This document shows, piece by piece, positions 1-10,841 of a DNA stretch of 64,000 bases (positions within the stretch are counted from its first letter, which is position 1; each line of letters begins with the position of its first letter). The translations under genes and the position numbers were made by a program. The notes under the pieces were generated by a model that worked only from the letters and a program-made list of their open reading frames with translations, was not told the origin of the DNA and ran no database searches. The stretch is from Hysterangium stoloniferum (taxonomy: Eukaryota; Basidiomycota; Agaricomycetes; Hysterangiales; Hysterangiaceae): the NCBI GenBank assembly GCA_015178975.1, contig WHVD01000013.1, positions 1,208,790 to 1,272,789 of the forward strand, read 5' to 3'.

Positions 1-164
1 AGACAGAAAAGGTATGGTCGGGTTTGAATAACCGGGAGGGTATACATCAGCGTTGGGAAGCCGATGGCTTCCGAGATGTCGACTTGATTGAAGACAGACA
101 AAATACTACGACAATATACCATCGGGGGCCATCGGCTTGCGAGGGGTCACGACACAGTTGTAAC
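1..164 (-). mobile_element. Ty3/gypsy LTR, partial (window edge)
   Basis: Reverse complement of the first 164 bases of the chromovirus 5' LTR at 49452. The LTR starts with TGTTAC at 164 and the flank tgacc is the same as in the right arm, so this is the same insertion event copied with the arm. The LTR runs off the left edge, so the rest of an element may lie outside. This and the right-arm LTR share the variant start TGTTAC, where the other family members here have TGTTAT. Confidence 0.88.
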
Positions 165-473
165 ATGACCTACACCTCCTATCTCCTGGACACAGAAAGT
201 CTCCTTCTAGCTATTTGTATTTCCTTTGTGTACTTATATCCCCTTCACATGCTTGTATTATCCTCTTGTGTCTCTTTCTTGTTGTGCCTACAACCCCCAC
301 TTCCCACCTCACACTGAAAACCCAGACTGCTTCCTCACACCAAAATCCCTCATACCCACGTAGCTCACTCGGCACTTTGTAATTCCATAGCATATGTTAG
401 TGGGGACACCATGCCCCTGGCTGCAGTTAGTCCTTGTTACTTGAAGTGGGATACAAATATAACAAAAAAAAAA
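165..473 (+). mobile_element. LINE 3' tail, first insertion (left arm)
   Basis: Matches 49143-49451 in the right arm, where it continues, across the chromovirus insertion, into the LINE RNase H fragment at 57784-58510. It ends in a run of ten A at 464-473, directly followed by gagcacatcacatga (474-488). The same 15 bp lie at the 5' end of the LINE (58511-58525, reverse strand), as expected for a target-site duplication. It is probably 3' UTR; no coding sequence is recognised. Confidence 0.6.
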
Positions 474-488
474 GAGCACATCACATGA

Positions 489-1038
489 CAAGGCTCTCTT
501 GTTCCGTGACCACCACCTGCCTCTGGGGTTGGGTCCCCCATGCTTGTGGTAAAAGGACAGAGAGGCAGATGACAGTGAACAGGCTTGGGGAGCCTCTGAA
601 TTCACTGCTCTGTCAAAGTCAGCAGCCTTCAGCCGCACACCAGTGTCACCTGCAGACTGTCACTGGCACCTCCTAAACCATGACCACAGCCTGGCAGTGG
701 TCTTTTCTTCCTACCCACCCCTGACTCCAGCATTCACTTATGCACTAGCAATGTAAGACTTTGGTGTGTCTGCAGCCGTCGTCAACGCCTGTTAGCAGGA
801 TCTCGGGTTCTTCCTGGGGCTTTGGCCCAAATGGCATGTGCTGTTCACTGGGCAAGTTCAGCACAATCACCTCTCTTTATTCGACCATCCTGCCAACCAC
901 CACTCGCTCCGATGCATCTGGCCTGCTTCCTCTTCATTCTCCCGTAGATACTATAGTAGCTATGCTCTATACGATGCTACGGAACCGCTATGTATCTTAG
1001 TTATGCAACGCGGTATATAAATGTATTTAATAAAAAAA
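489..1038 (+). mobile_element. Second LINE/SINE-like insertion, A-tailed (left arm)
   Basis: A 550-bp segment that ends in seven A after tatttaat. It is bounded by gcacatcacatga upstream (within 474-488) and gcacatcacgtga downstream (1039-1051), 12 of 13 bases identical, as for a target-site duplication. The right-arm copy (48578-49127) has the same length. It has no recognised coding motif, so it may be a 5'-truncated LINE 3' UTR or a SINE. It uses the same target as the preceding LINE tail. Confidence 0.55.
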
Positions 1039-1257
1039 GCACATCACGTGACGTGCAGGGAGGGGGTGCTTAAAAGATACGTGGCTTTGAACCTTCCCTG
1101 AAGCGAGGTTCCCACACCAGTCAATGCCAAGATGCATTATGTGCGGGGTCTGCTTTCATCTGGCTCGTCTAGCTGCCGGGAAGTGGAAGACCATCCAGCA
1201 GGCTGCCGCAAAATAGCTTAGAGTTCAGCGGCAAGCTAATTAGGTTGCAAATACAAG

Positions 1258-2284
1258 AGTTCACAGTCGATTGTTACGACTCGGCATCCCGGCCCCAAAT
1301 CTGCGTCTTACTTGCTCTTATGCGCCGTACCGTCCCCCAGACACGCACTCAGACTTTTAAAATGTGTAATCATCAATTTCTAATAAAGAAATTATTCTCC
1401 TTCCATAATGAGACAAATTTCTGTTGCTGTATTTAATTAAGTTTTTATAAAAAAAGTCTTATTATCTGGACCAAAAAGGAGATGTGTAAGAATAAAATTC
1501 ATTAGGATATGACTCTGTGACATTAGTGTTGAAATAGGATGGATAGTAACTTGCAGGATTCCCGGTGTTGATGGCAGCGAGTTGAGGGGGTCGACCGGTG
1601 CTGATGGCGAAGCGTGTGGTGACTGGATCATTTAACACTGGGTAAAGGGGGGCTATAGGATATGTTGTTAACTTTTGGGAATTTGGTAAACGAGCGGCAA
1701 GGACTCAGGGCTATTAATAAGCGGGTTACTAGGCTATATAAGGATGAGTCATGTATAGTAGTACTCATCCGTTTACAACGAGTTAACTGTTACCTACTCA
1801 GACAAACGGAAAGTTATACGGTCTAAGAACAGCGCCACTGAAAACTTAACATATGTTTGTGAATTTTGTGTTAAAATTTCGGGCCCTACACGAGGAAAGG
1901 AAATGGCGAGTTGTGGATTCGTGCAGGTACTTGTATTGCGATGATTGCGAAGCAGCATACCCTGATGGGATCCACTCAGCGCCAACGGGAATTTAGCAAA
2001 TAATTCCTCATTCTCTCGCAAATCATTTCTTTCCTATATTAATTAGATACATACTTTTAATGCTTGAGGGCTAATTTTCATATTGATGGCAGTTTTCGAC
2101 ATTGCCAGGAGGTTTTCCTTCTAATTTTCATAATGCTTGTGTTCCGGCTAGACTACACTGCTTTTAATATGGGAGTTTATCAATTTATTTATAATAAATA
2201 AAAGTAGCTGGGGGCTCAATGAGGCGATATGACACCGGTACGGTCTGTGGCCGGGATGCCGAGTCGTAACAATCGACTGAGTCC
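1258..2284. mobile_element. Non-autonomous DNA transposon with 31-bp TIRs (left arm only)
   Basis: Perfect 31-bp terminal inverted repeats (1264-1294 and 2249-2279, starting cagtcgattgttacg) lie inside a 1027-bp insert flanked by the 12-bp direct repeat tgcaaatacaag (1246-1257 and 2285-2296). The right arm has one uninterrupted copy of the target (near 43875-43890), and the spacer copy near 27600 is also empty. No transposase is visible. A 9-12 bp duplication with such TIRs recalls MULE-like elements, but the superfamily is not settled. Confidence 0.85.
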
Positions 2285-2352
2285 TGCAAATACAAGATAC
2301 ACAGGTGAATTGCCGAGCCTTGGCTGACACGAAGAATGGCTGAGATTGGAAT

Positions 2353-4677
2353 ATGAATAATCAGAAAGAGTACAATGGAATTGACTGGTGTGGGAACCTC
2401 GCTTCAGGGAAGGTTCAAAACCACCTCTCTGTTACACTCACTTCACCCACATTCGTCTCATGGACCTCTGGAGAATTCTCGACCATCAAACCCACCCTAC
2501 AAATGATGCTGGGTGTGTATTTTCCATTTGACTTCTACTTTATTCAAGATCGGATCACTAACGGGCACGGTTGATTGTGGCGCCAGGTCTTCCAGTGCTG
2601 GAACCCGAGGGCACCCGGATGGAGCGGGGGATGTAGGCAATCGGACGTGCGAGGCTTTATATCACATATTGTGCAGCCTTTTTAGCATCCTCAATCATTT
2701 TTATTTGCAGATTCGAGGAGGGATGTACAGTTTTTGGGGAGACATCCGGAATCAATTTTCCGATAATCCAGTCAAGAGAGCGACAATTTGCTGTCGTCGC
2801 AGGGAGCGTGGGGACATCCATCTTGAACGACTCGCCCTTGCCCACTTCGTTCACACGCGATCCCAGCGGGCCATTCCCGCCGCCACACTTGCCTCAGTTT
2901 GAGTACAGAAATAGGTGACATTGCAATCTTTCGGGGAAAAATCTATGTTTACTTGAAATATTTCTTTCCTGACATCCTTTTAGTTCTCGATCACAAGGAT
3001 CACACAGGCATTATTCCACGGCGATGCCTGTGTACGCACACCCGCCGGCACCGTCAGGTTTTGGAACCCGAGGGCACCCGGATGGAGCGGGGGATGTAGG
3101 CAGTCGGACGTGCGAGGCTTTATATCACATTGTGCAACCTTTTTAGCATCCTCAATCATTTTTATTTGCAGATTCGAGGAGGGATGTACAGTTTTTGGAG
3201 AGACATCCGGAATCAATTTTCCGATAATCCAGTCAAGAGAGCGACAATTTGCCGTCGTCGCAGGGAGCGTGGGGACATCCATCTTGAACGAGTCGTCCTT
3301 GCCCACTTCGTTCACACGCGATCCCAGCGGGCCATTCCCGCCGCCACACATGCCTCAGTTTGAGTACAGAAATAGGTGACATTGCAATCTTTCGGGGAAA
3401 AATCTATGTTTACTTGAAATATTTCTTTCCTGACATCCTTTTAGTTCTCGATCACAAGGATCACACAGGCATTATTCCACGGCAATGCCTGTGTACGCAT
3501 ACCCGCCGGCACCGTCAGGTTTGTTCCGTGTTCATTACACTCACTTTCTGTTAAAAATTTGTAAAACGAAATGTGTTAGAATTTGTAGATTATGGACATT
3601 TCGACCGTCAGCGATGGTCCGCGAACTTCGAAACGACGTCAGCGCTTTTCCTACAATTAATTATGTTTATTGATGAGAATACAGCATACCCCATGACTAC
3701 TATCCTACGGACGATTCCCGCACTGGTAGGCCAGAGGTTGTGGTCCCTGCGTTGTGTACTTCGGGGCGTCTCAAAGAGCCCTTCGAAGGAAATGTTCCCA
3801 CGCACGGGGAGAGCTTAACACGGTAAGCATTCCTATGATTGCGTAAATAAATATATGCTGGCTAATAAGTTTATTATCAAATTCATGTCTCTACCCCAGC
3901 TCCCCCAACGGTAACGATTTTGAACACGCCAGATCCATGGCGTCAAAGTGCGGCACCATGGAACGTAATCCATGTAGGGTCATGGCGAAGGAGCCGGAGG
4001 AGGTATCCTCTAATATGACCATGTTTACATGGCGCCTATCTATCCCACCCATCCACCCAACCAAGCCTCAACCTAAGAGGAACCGCACTGCCCCAATCCA
4101 CCGTGCTTTCACGGTCAGAGTATCCCTCCTCCAGGCCGCTGCAGTGAACGCAGTATTTCCTACGCCATTAGGCAAAAAAACCAACATCGCCGACTTTGTC
4201 ATGTTCATTACTGCTGCTGATTCACAGGCAGTCCCGAGGGAGTGCAAGCTGTGTGAGCAGCGTGTAACCACGCAAAACTCTCTCGTCGCCCATTGGATTA
4301 GGGTCCATGCCTTTAGGGACTTGAAAGTCACGCTCATGCATCCACATGAAGACCACAGCGACCTGATTGTAAATACAACCCAGAGGCGGGATATCCTTCT
4401 GACCGCCTTGTACACCTGTCCCTTGAAGGGATGTGTGAATTTGTCAATGGTCGGTGTGTTTCCTACGAAGAAAGCTCTGCAGAACCACGTAGACATCCAC
4501 TACAGGCTTCTCATAGAAGCTTCCGGGGAGAAAAAAGCGCGGGAAGCTGGGGTACAGTTAAAGCAAATGGAGGAGCAGGTTCAGACATATCTTGTTGACC
4601 ATCCCTTCTGGCAGAGGGTAGACCACAGTGATTTTACTTCGCGGGATTACAAGCTGATCTGGCTGCTTAATCAGTAG
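2353..4677 (+). pseudogene. C2H2 zinc-finger repeat gene, left-arm copy (decayed)
   Basis: Copy of the six-exon gene intact at 27661-29531. Exon 1 starts at ATG 2353 (MNNQKEYNG) but shifts frame near 2567 and stops. A 463-bp tandem duplication repeats the end of exon 1 through exon 3. Exon 5 is about 3685-3822 and exon 6 is 3900-4677. The last exon is open as a 246-codon frame from 3937. It keeps both fingers: C-x2-C-x12-H-x4-H (CKLC, then HWIRVH) and C-x4-C-x17-H-x3-H (CPLKGC, then HVDIH). The exon-4 donor has become gtcagc. It is unlikely to make the full protein. Confidence 0.8.
2600..3525 (+). repeat. 463-bp tandem duplication inside the zinc-finger copy
   Basis: Two direct copies, about 2600-3062 and 3063-3525, start at ggaacccgaggg and end at caccgtcagg. 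Each contains the end of exon 1, intron 1, exon 2, intron 2 and exon 3. The right arm (43115-43580) and the intact spacer copy have one unit. The units differ at only a few positions, so the event is fairly recent and later than the arm duplication. Confidence 0.9.
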
Positions 4678-5868
4678 GACAGTGTAATAGTGGCGGGTGG
4701 AATTAGTTGCATTGTATATCACTTGTTATATGAACTGTTACCGTGCGTGGTAATCCAAGCCAAGTGACACATCTCCGATAAGCTGCGCCTCTTCAGGTAC
4801 TTTGACACATGGCTTAATTTGGCTCTTAGGTAGTTATTTCTTGAGTGTCATTTTAATTGAAACTTTAACACGTCATAAGATGTATAGAATCTACAGACAT
4901 TCTGGCACAATAATTAGCACAGCGTGTAATCATCACGTCAGAGAAGAAGGAAATAACTACGTCATTCATCAAGGTCCTAAGACCGAACTTTGAAGCGTGG
5001 ACCTGAGAAACCACATGGATGTCGGTCTTTTCACGGGAAATACCGCTCTTTCGCGCTACGACAACAGGATGTTTCTGAAAAGAACCTTTCTAGGGAAGCT
5101 TCGGATAATACTTGGTGATTAATGGAAGCAGAACTTCCACTGAGAAATGAGTCCCGAGTCAGGTCCAAAATCCTTTCAGTGTAGAGAGGCGAGGGCGCCC
5201 AAATTCGAATCCAACAAAATAATAATAATTCCACGCCACTTCTGAGAATACATAGCTATGATATACAACGAGATAGCCGTGAAGCGTGCCAATAGCGCAT
5301 GGAAGTCACAACGCAAGGACGGTTTCGAATGACGCGGATGAGCACATCAGAAAAATCTGAGATCTCCTTTTTTTACTTATAACTAAATTAAGGACATTAA
5401 GTTCGGTAAGTACACCGTTTCTCCTCAGCCGGATGGCAGGATAAGCAGCGATGTGATTCTGAGAGAACAAGGAAAACCATAAGTAACGAGTAAGTAGTCA
5501 AGGACTTCAGTTTAATTCCTGAATTTCATAGGAGTGAAGACGTGCTCAAGTATGAATACGGCGCGAGTCGGCTATCCGGTGATCTTTCAACTCAGAGGCT
5601 GGCGCGGGGTTCCTGGTTGCGTTTGTACGTCGCCTGGCTGACGAGCGAACAGGGACGGCTGTGTGAGATAAGAATTCCCCGAGTGTAGGAGGTGAGGAAT
5701 TTATTTCACTATGAATTTGTTTCCCTGGAAAATTATTGACTGTCTGCATTTTCGGGATCATTTCCAACATGGGTGACGAAATGATTATCAGTTGAGTTTC
5801 TTAATTGTACCAGCCAATAAATAAAAAATATTTTAAAATTCCCATCGATCATCCTAATCTCAAACAAT
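4678..5868. other. Non-coding 3' part of the zinc-finger repeat unit (left arm)
   Basis: No gene seen. The sequence matches the right arm (about 39952-41948) and parts of 29532-31260, so it belongs to the repeat unit. Relative to the right arm, about 0.8 kb is missing at 4920/4921, between aattagcacag and cgtgtaatcatc. Short open frames here are not shared between copies. Confidence 0.6.
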
Positions 5869-6020
5869 TTAATAATCGCTGGTTCTTATCACATACAGTT
5901 CACCAGTAGCCGATAGAATCACAGATGCATAGGCGTCCTTGGAGGTTATGTTGTACTTCCTTCTTTCTCCCCTCCATGAAAGCGGGTGCTCCTGCGGTTC
6001 TCTGTCCTCATACTGGGGAT
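5869..6020 (-). CDS. Conserved terminal exon of an unidentified repeat-borne gene (left arm)
   Basis: A 152-nt reverse-strand exon that follows a good acceptor (acccttctag) and ends at a TAA (5869-5871). The same exon, with the same length, frame and acceptor, lies at 39800-39951 (right arm) and 21773-21924 (spacer). It encodes about 49 residues, with PQYEDREPQ at the start, RGERRKYN in the middle and ILSATGEL near the end. Three copies keeping the frame suggests true coding sequence. Upstream exons were not found and no family is recognised. Confidence 0.45.
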
Positions 6021-6715
6021 CTAGAAGGGTAAAAACAAACGTAATCACACCTCATTGACTCAGATAAAGTGCCTAGTGCTTACGGAATTGTGACCTTCTG
6101 ACGTGGCGTACTAGTGAGGGATACTATGCATCAGGATAGTGGGAAGATCAGCAAGTGTGCCCTCTATACTGTCTAAAGCCATCTAGGAGAGCTAGCTAGC
6201 TCGGCTAGACTCGACTACTTTCGCGAGATCCCTATTTACTAGTCAGTATAAAAGCCTACTATAGATCTAGGGAGGCTAGGGAGTTTACAAAATGGGTGTA
6301 GACATTCCCAAATTCCTGATGTGGCTGTCACTGGAGGCCATTCCCAACTGTAAAATTTTATGCCCATTTAAACTTGAATGGTGTCAGTATCAAAGAATGT
6401 CATTAGTCTGGCTAGTTTTTTCCTGTCCTCTACACCTGTAGCTGTTTACTAGTTCCTCGAACAATATGACATGACCCTATCAACCCGTGTCACTGCAGAC
6501 TAGATTCAATTATTGACGGGCTTTAATACAAGATGGGATCAGAGTCACAGACATCTAGCTTCGAAACTGTCAATCACCTTTAGAATCAGGGGATGACTTC
6601 TAGTTCAACAATTCCAACTTGATGCTATTTTAGGCCATAAAGCGCTGGTACCGAACAAGGATAATGCTTCTTTTGGTTTCTAAAAGTTATATGACTATAC
6701 AATCCTGGCAGACTC
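6021..6715. other. Unassigned repeat sequence (left arm)
   Basis: No gene found. About 6320-6620 also occurs at 22030-22340 in the spacer and at 39190-39510 in the right arm, so it is dispersed repeat DNA. The segment next to the gag-only element (6640-6715) pairs with 9123-9250 to form the pre-insertion sequence of that element. Confidence 0.5.
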
Positions 6716-6979
6716 TGATAGAAACTTGCAAAGAGCTGACCGAAATATAACAATGTTGACTGGATAATGTGCACAGTGGACAAAGAAGCTCTATTTCTTA
6801 ATGTGTACGTAATACACTTCATGTAGTCTACCAGAGCATTCCACACCTCAAGCCGTCCCCAAAACCTAACACCCCTACTCGGAGAAGAGGTGCAGTGAAA
6901 GACAAAGAAATAATAATTAATTAATGAAAGTGAAAACCCCCACTAAATGCAAGCCCCCACTGAAAGCTGATAATATACT

Positions 6980-8873
6980 ACACTTGCAACAACGTGAGAG
7001 TGGTCTTTCTAATATCCTTTGAGGGCAAAGGTTCTCCAGCACCACCATTATTTGCATAGTTGGCCTTTGTCTCCTTGGTATCCTGATCATGGACAGAGTT
7101 GGAGTCAGAAGCAGTGTGGGTACAAAAAGCAGCATCATCGCCTGATGACCAACGCAAACATTTTTGACATTTAGCTTCCCCAATAACTTTGTCTTTTACC
7201 TTCTGCGGCATATCGGCAATGTAGTGTGAGGACTGATGGCCAGGACATCCACACCAATGTCAGACATCCCTGTTCTTTGGGTTCAGCCAGTCAACCTGGG
7301 CTTCTCCCTCAGACTCTGAGTCTGAATCTGAATTATCCTTCTTCAGCCCCATTTCCTTTTTCCTTTTCCTGCTCTCTTCTGTGAATACAAGGCTGCCTCA
7401 AGTTCCTGGGTCTGAGTGCCACTATTAAGTGCAGTTTTTGTATCTTCTTGATCAGTTAAGGTTTTCTTAACAATAGCAAGAGTAGGCTCTGATGATCCTT
7501 ATGTGAGAAGGGTCCGAATGATCACAAAAGAAGAGTCGAGGTTCATGAGGATGGAGTCAACAATATCTGTTGTTGCAGGCACATGCCCAAGAGTTGTAAG
7601 TTCTTTGGCAGCCAAAGCAATGTCCTGGATATAGAGTGAGACTGGTTTGGAGGTGTCATGGACTGGTGTTACGACCGGAATTCCCACCGGACTCTGGGCA
7701 CTAACTTTTATGCACCTGCACCCTATATGCACCAATTGTCAGTTTACTGGAATTCCCACTGGACTCCATACATCAGACTTGTCCACGTTCGACTTCATTA
7801 CATCATGTATCAGTCACCAGAATTCCCACCGGACTCCATCCCTGTCTATGTCTGACCTCATCCCACACATCAGTCACTGGACCCCACTCAGAAAACCTGT
7901 CATCCCTCTAACTGAGCCCCATTCCCGTTTTAGTCAAATGACCTGTCACAATTTGGACTCCACTCCAACTCCATTTCCCATTATGGTTTATGACCTGTCA
8001 CAATTTGGACTCCGCTCCATCCCATTCCATTCCTAACACCAAATTTGGTGTTTACTTATTTTGTTTTATGTTTTGCTAGTTTCATTTTCATTATTACTGG
8101 ATTTGGTATGTTATTCATTCTACAGTCTATATAGTCTGGCAGATGTTGTACATACAATCCAGTCAGAAAGTCAGCTTAGATTCTCCCCAGTAATCTAGTA
8201 CATTTTCCGCTCTCTACTCCTCTTTGAATTACACCACTCTCACTAGTTGGAGCCCATGGGCTCTGACACATCTATCACTCAACCTCTGACTTATTTATCT
8301 CGACTCCCTGACCTCTCGACCCATGACCCCTTGACCCAAGAACTCTGCCCAGACTCCCTGGGATTCCCGTCTGCCCATTTGAAATTGGACAACATGATCT
8401 CGTGAGGGTGCAGCCAATAAGCTGAAGCCAAGTCCTACCAGATTTCCTGTGGGTTTTTCCAGAAACCCTCCATGTACGCACCCTTAACAACTGGGTTATA
8501 AAGACATTTCTTGAGTTCAAAATGGGTTGCGTGAGAATCCTTTTTGTATTCGGATTTGAGGCTCAACCAAACATCATTTGCAGTTTGCAGCGGAGTTGTA
8601 TCCTTGAAGTGGGTTGTCTGAACAGTGTTCGATAAAATTGTTTTGTAGAGGGCTGCCCTAGCTCACTGGTCTGCCTTGAGCCATGCCTGGAGTGTAGTGT
8701 CATCCTTTAGTGGTTTTGATGAACTCTTTATGTGCTCCATAAAGTCATCATCCTCTCCAAAAGTCATCTCTAACTCTTGAGTCCAGATTCCATAAATTTT
8801 GCCAGTGAATTTATTTTGCTGATCAAAGGTTCAAAGTAAGTCATATATGGTAGGCTGTACCATGATGACGTGG
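6980..8873 (-). pseudogene. Decayed copia gag of the gag-only element (left arm)
   Basis: The reading starts at the reverse-strand ATG 8873-8871 (MVQPTIYDLL), then meets stops. It shows the copia-gag pattern of an early TGKIYGIW segment, a central region with VWLSLKSEY and HFELKKCLYN, and later SILMNLDSSF. A CCHC-like knuckle (CHWCGCPGH) lies near 7230-7260. The frame is interrupted by the solo LTR 7667-8489 and several stop codons. Its role in the living element would have been particle assembly. Confidence 0.7.
7667..8489 (-). mobile_element. Solo LTR (823 bp) nested in the gag-only element, left arm
   Basis: TG...CA ends (reverse strand TGTTAAGG to CGTAACA) are flanked by the 5-bp duplication actgg (7662-7666 and 8490-8494). 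The insertion lies inside the gag reading of the host element. The same insertion is present in the right arm at 37331-38153, so it predates the arm duplication. A third family member is at 61622-62454. Confidence 0.92.
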
Positions 8874-9122
8874 CAGTGTGAGATGTTGAAAAGAAATAGT
8901 GGAAAAGGGGAAAAGGAGAAGAAATGAGAATGTATGAGAGTCAATGCACTGGAAGGGCCTGTAACCTGATAGAAACTTGCAAAGAGCTGACCAAAATATA
9001 ACAATGCTGACCAGATAATGTGCACAGTGGACAAAGAAGCTCTATTTCTTAATGTGTACATAATACACTTCATGTAGTCTACCAGAGCATTCTGCACCTC
9101 AAGCCATCCCCAAAACCTAACA

Positions 9123-10500
9123 GACTCTTGGTCCTGTCACTATCTAATTCATTGCCCCGAGTAGTAGTCGCCTTGTGCTGAAATAATTGATGCTGTTGAG
9201 TAGATGGTAACACCTCAGTAGTACAACATAGTTATACTTGTGTTGTTACAGCACTTTGCATTACGTAAGGCACACACTAGATTTACAAGGAAATATTGTT
9301 GAAAATTGCGAACCTCATAGCTCTCTCAATAATTGACCAATTGCCTTGTAACTTCATATATGTATTTTACTACTATATATCTAGTATTATCTATGTTATA
9401 ACTCCAAAATTTGACCTACAGCATGTTTCCCAAAATTGCAGTCCATTTGACCTTGTGAACCGATTCATGAGCCAACAGCTGTGTCACACCAAATATGCTT
9501 GTAATATGTTGTTTCACATGTATCTAGGAAGTAAAAATGACAGTTCCTGGCTTTGCAGTCTAAACTATTAAAAATAGTATGAGTTGGCTTATTGTAATAC
9601 ACAATCTACAAGTGGGTAATAGACTTGTAATAATAGTACTTGTTTGTCAATCAATGTGTCAGTTAGTGAATCACCTTCTGACATGATAGGTAGGATGCTA
9701 GTTGAGGTGTACACTGGTTCTGGCATGCATTAACCTCAGAAAACATGGTCCACAATTAGCATCCTCCTATGAAAAAGTGAAGAATAGGTGAGCCACCCCT
9801 AGGAAAAGGGTGGTTTCATCACCAATTCCAACAGCTTGATGGAGAAAAAACTATCAGAGGATTGATATCAGAGATACCCTTTATGGATGAAGAACATTAT
9901 AACTGACCGCACCTTCTGTGATAGATAGAGACCATACAGATAGAAATTGGATTTTCCAACAGAAGGATTTTAGGTCACATAAATGGATACTGGTATTTAA
10001 TGCAACTCGACTCAGAAGCTCTATTGATGCAGGACTTAGGTATTGACAATAATATTATCCATGCGGCCCAGGTGAGCCATTCGACCTCGGTCTTGGGGTC
10101 AGCGGGCCAGTATTGGTGTCAAATCTTTTCAGTGCAAATATGTGACTTTTCTTCGCTGAATTCAGCCTATGTGAAGATGAAAATAGGAAACCTTCAGTAA
10201 GGGTATATATATTTTTATCAACCATTGATTCAGTGCAGATGGGATGAGGAGGAATAGCATAAAGCTCAAGGCTAGGGAATGTAAATTGCCAGCAGATATT
10301 GTGAGTGATCGTGGAGATGAAAAGACATGTTGGGGTTTTGGTTCTTATCAAGGAGTATGGGGATATGATATCTGGGACTCATTGTGGGGGTCGTTTGAAC
10401 CATCTGCTCAATTGCTTGCTATCCCAACGGTCATTGTTGCTGGTATTTGCATTCTCTACCTGTTTTCCTAGGGTGGCAGCCTTGGCGAAGCCTGCAGTAG
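9123..10500. other. AT-rich unassigned part of left arm
   Basis: No convincing gene. Short frames at 9296-9571 and 10000-10471 have mirror copies at 36249-36524 and 35349-35820 but no coding bias or family. A reverse-strand frame (10606-10379) ends in KQLSRWFKRPPQ and crosses the arm boundary; its right-arm counterpart (35232-35441) has a different start. It might be a fragment of an unidentified gene. Confidence 0.4.
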
Positions 10501-10841
10501 GTTGGCCACCACGTGTACCAGCAGTGAGGTAACATCGCCGCAATACATCTATACTGTGTACTACTCTAGAACCCAACTCGCTGGCAGATTCATCTGACCA
10601 TTCCAATTTGTCATTAAGAGGAACTGAGACTGTGTGTATTAGTATCTCCTTGATGGGCTGTAACCTTGTTCATTGTTCACATCTTCCATTCAAAGATCAC
10701 AGATATTGCTGCCACACGGTTCACATTGGCAATATCACAATATCACAATCTCTCCTTGCACTGCATAAGTCCTTTCAATACATTCTGAAGCCCCATACTG
10801 GATGCCATTCAGTGAAGATCCAGCATAGATCTGTGAGCAGA
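10501..10841. other. Start of spacer, nothing recognised
   Basis: Unique-looking sequence between the inner end of the left arm and the first solo LTR. It holds the start of a 75-codon reverse-strand frame (10606-10379) that runs into the arm. No other coding, RNA or repeat feature is seen. Confidence 0.4.

Larger units (their letters stand above)
6716..9122 (-). mobile_element. Gag-only copia-like LTR element (TR-GAG type), left arm
   Basis: 156-bp LTRs at 8967-9122 (5') and 6716-6871 (3') begin TGTTAGG and end TATCA. The 5-bp target duplication gactc lies at 6711-6715 and 9123-9127. On the reverse strand a primer-binding-like ggttacaggccc follows the 5' LTR, and a purine-rich agtaggggtg precedes the 3' LTR. 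Between them is only a decayed gag. No protease, integrase, RT or RNase H space exists: without the nested solo LTR the element is about 1.58 kb. It is therefore non-autonomous by structure. The right-arm copy (36698-39104) has exactly the same length. Confidence 0.85.
1..10500 (+). repeat. Left arm of giant inverted duplication
   Basis: This segment reappears in reverse complement at 35320-49615. Landmarks match in mirror order: LTR end, LINE tails, zinc-finger gene, gag-only element with nested LTR, then AT-rich tail. The inner boundary is sharp: after 10500 the left arm reads gttggcc, while the reverse complement of the right arm reads tcgcgct. The outer end is not seen, because base 1 already lies inside the duplicated LTR. 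Arm-specific insertions and deletions show these are two genomic copies rather than one sequence assembled twice. Confidence 0.95.

Noticed and set aside
9296-9571. A membrane-like small protein (hydrophobic 91-codon frame)
   Set aside because: The mirror copy is the same DNA, so it adds no independent evidence. Composition is AT-rich, there is no start context or relative, and the surroundings are repeats.
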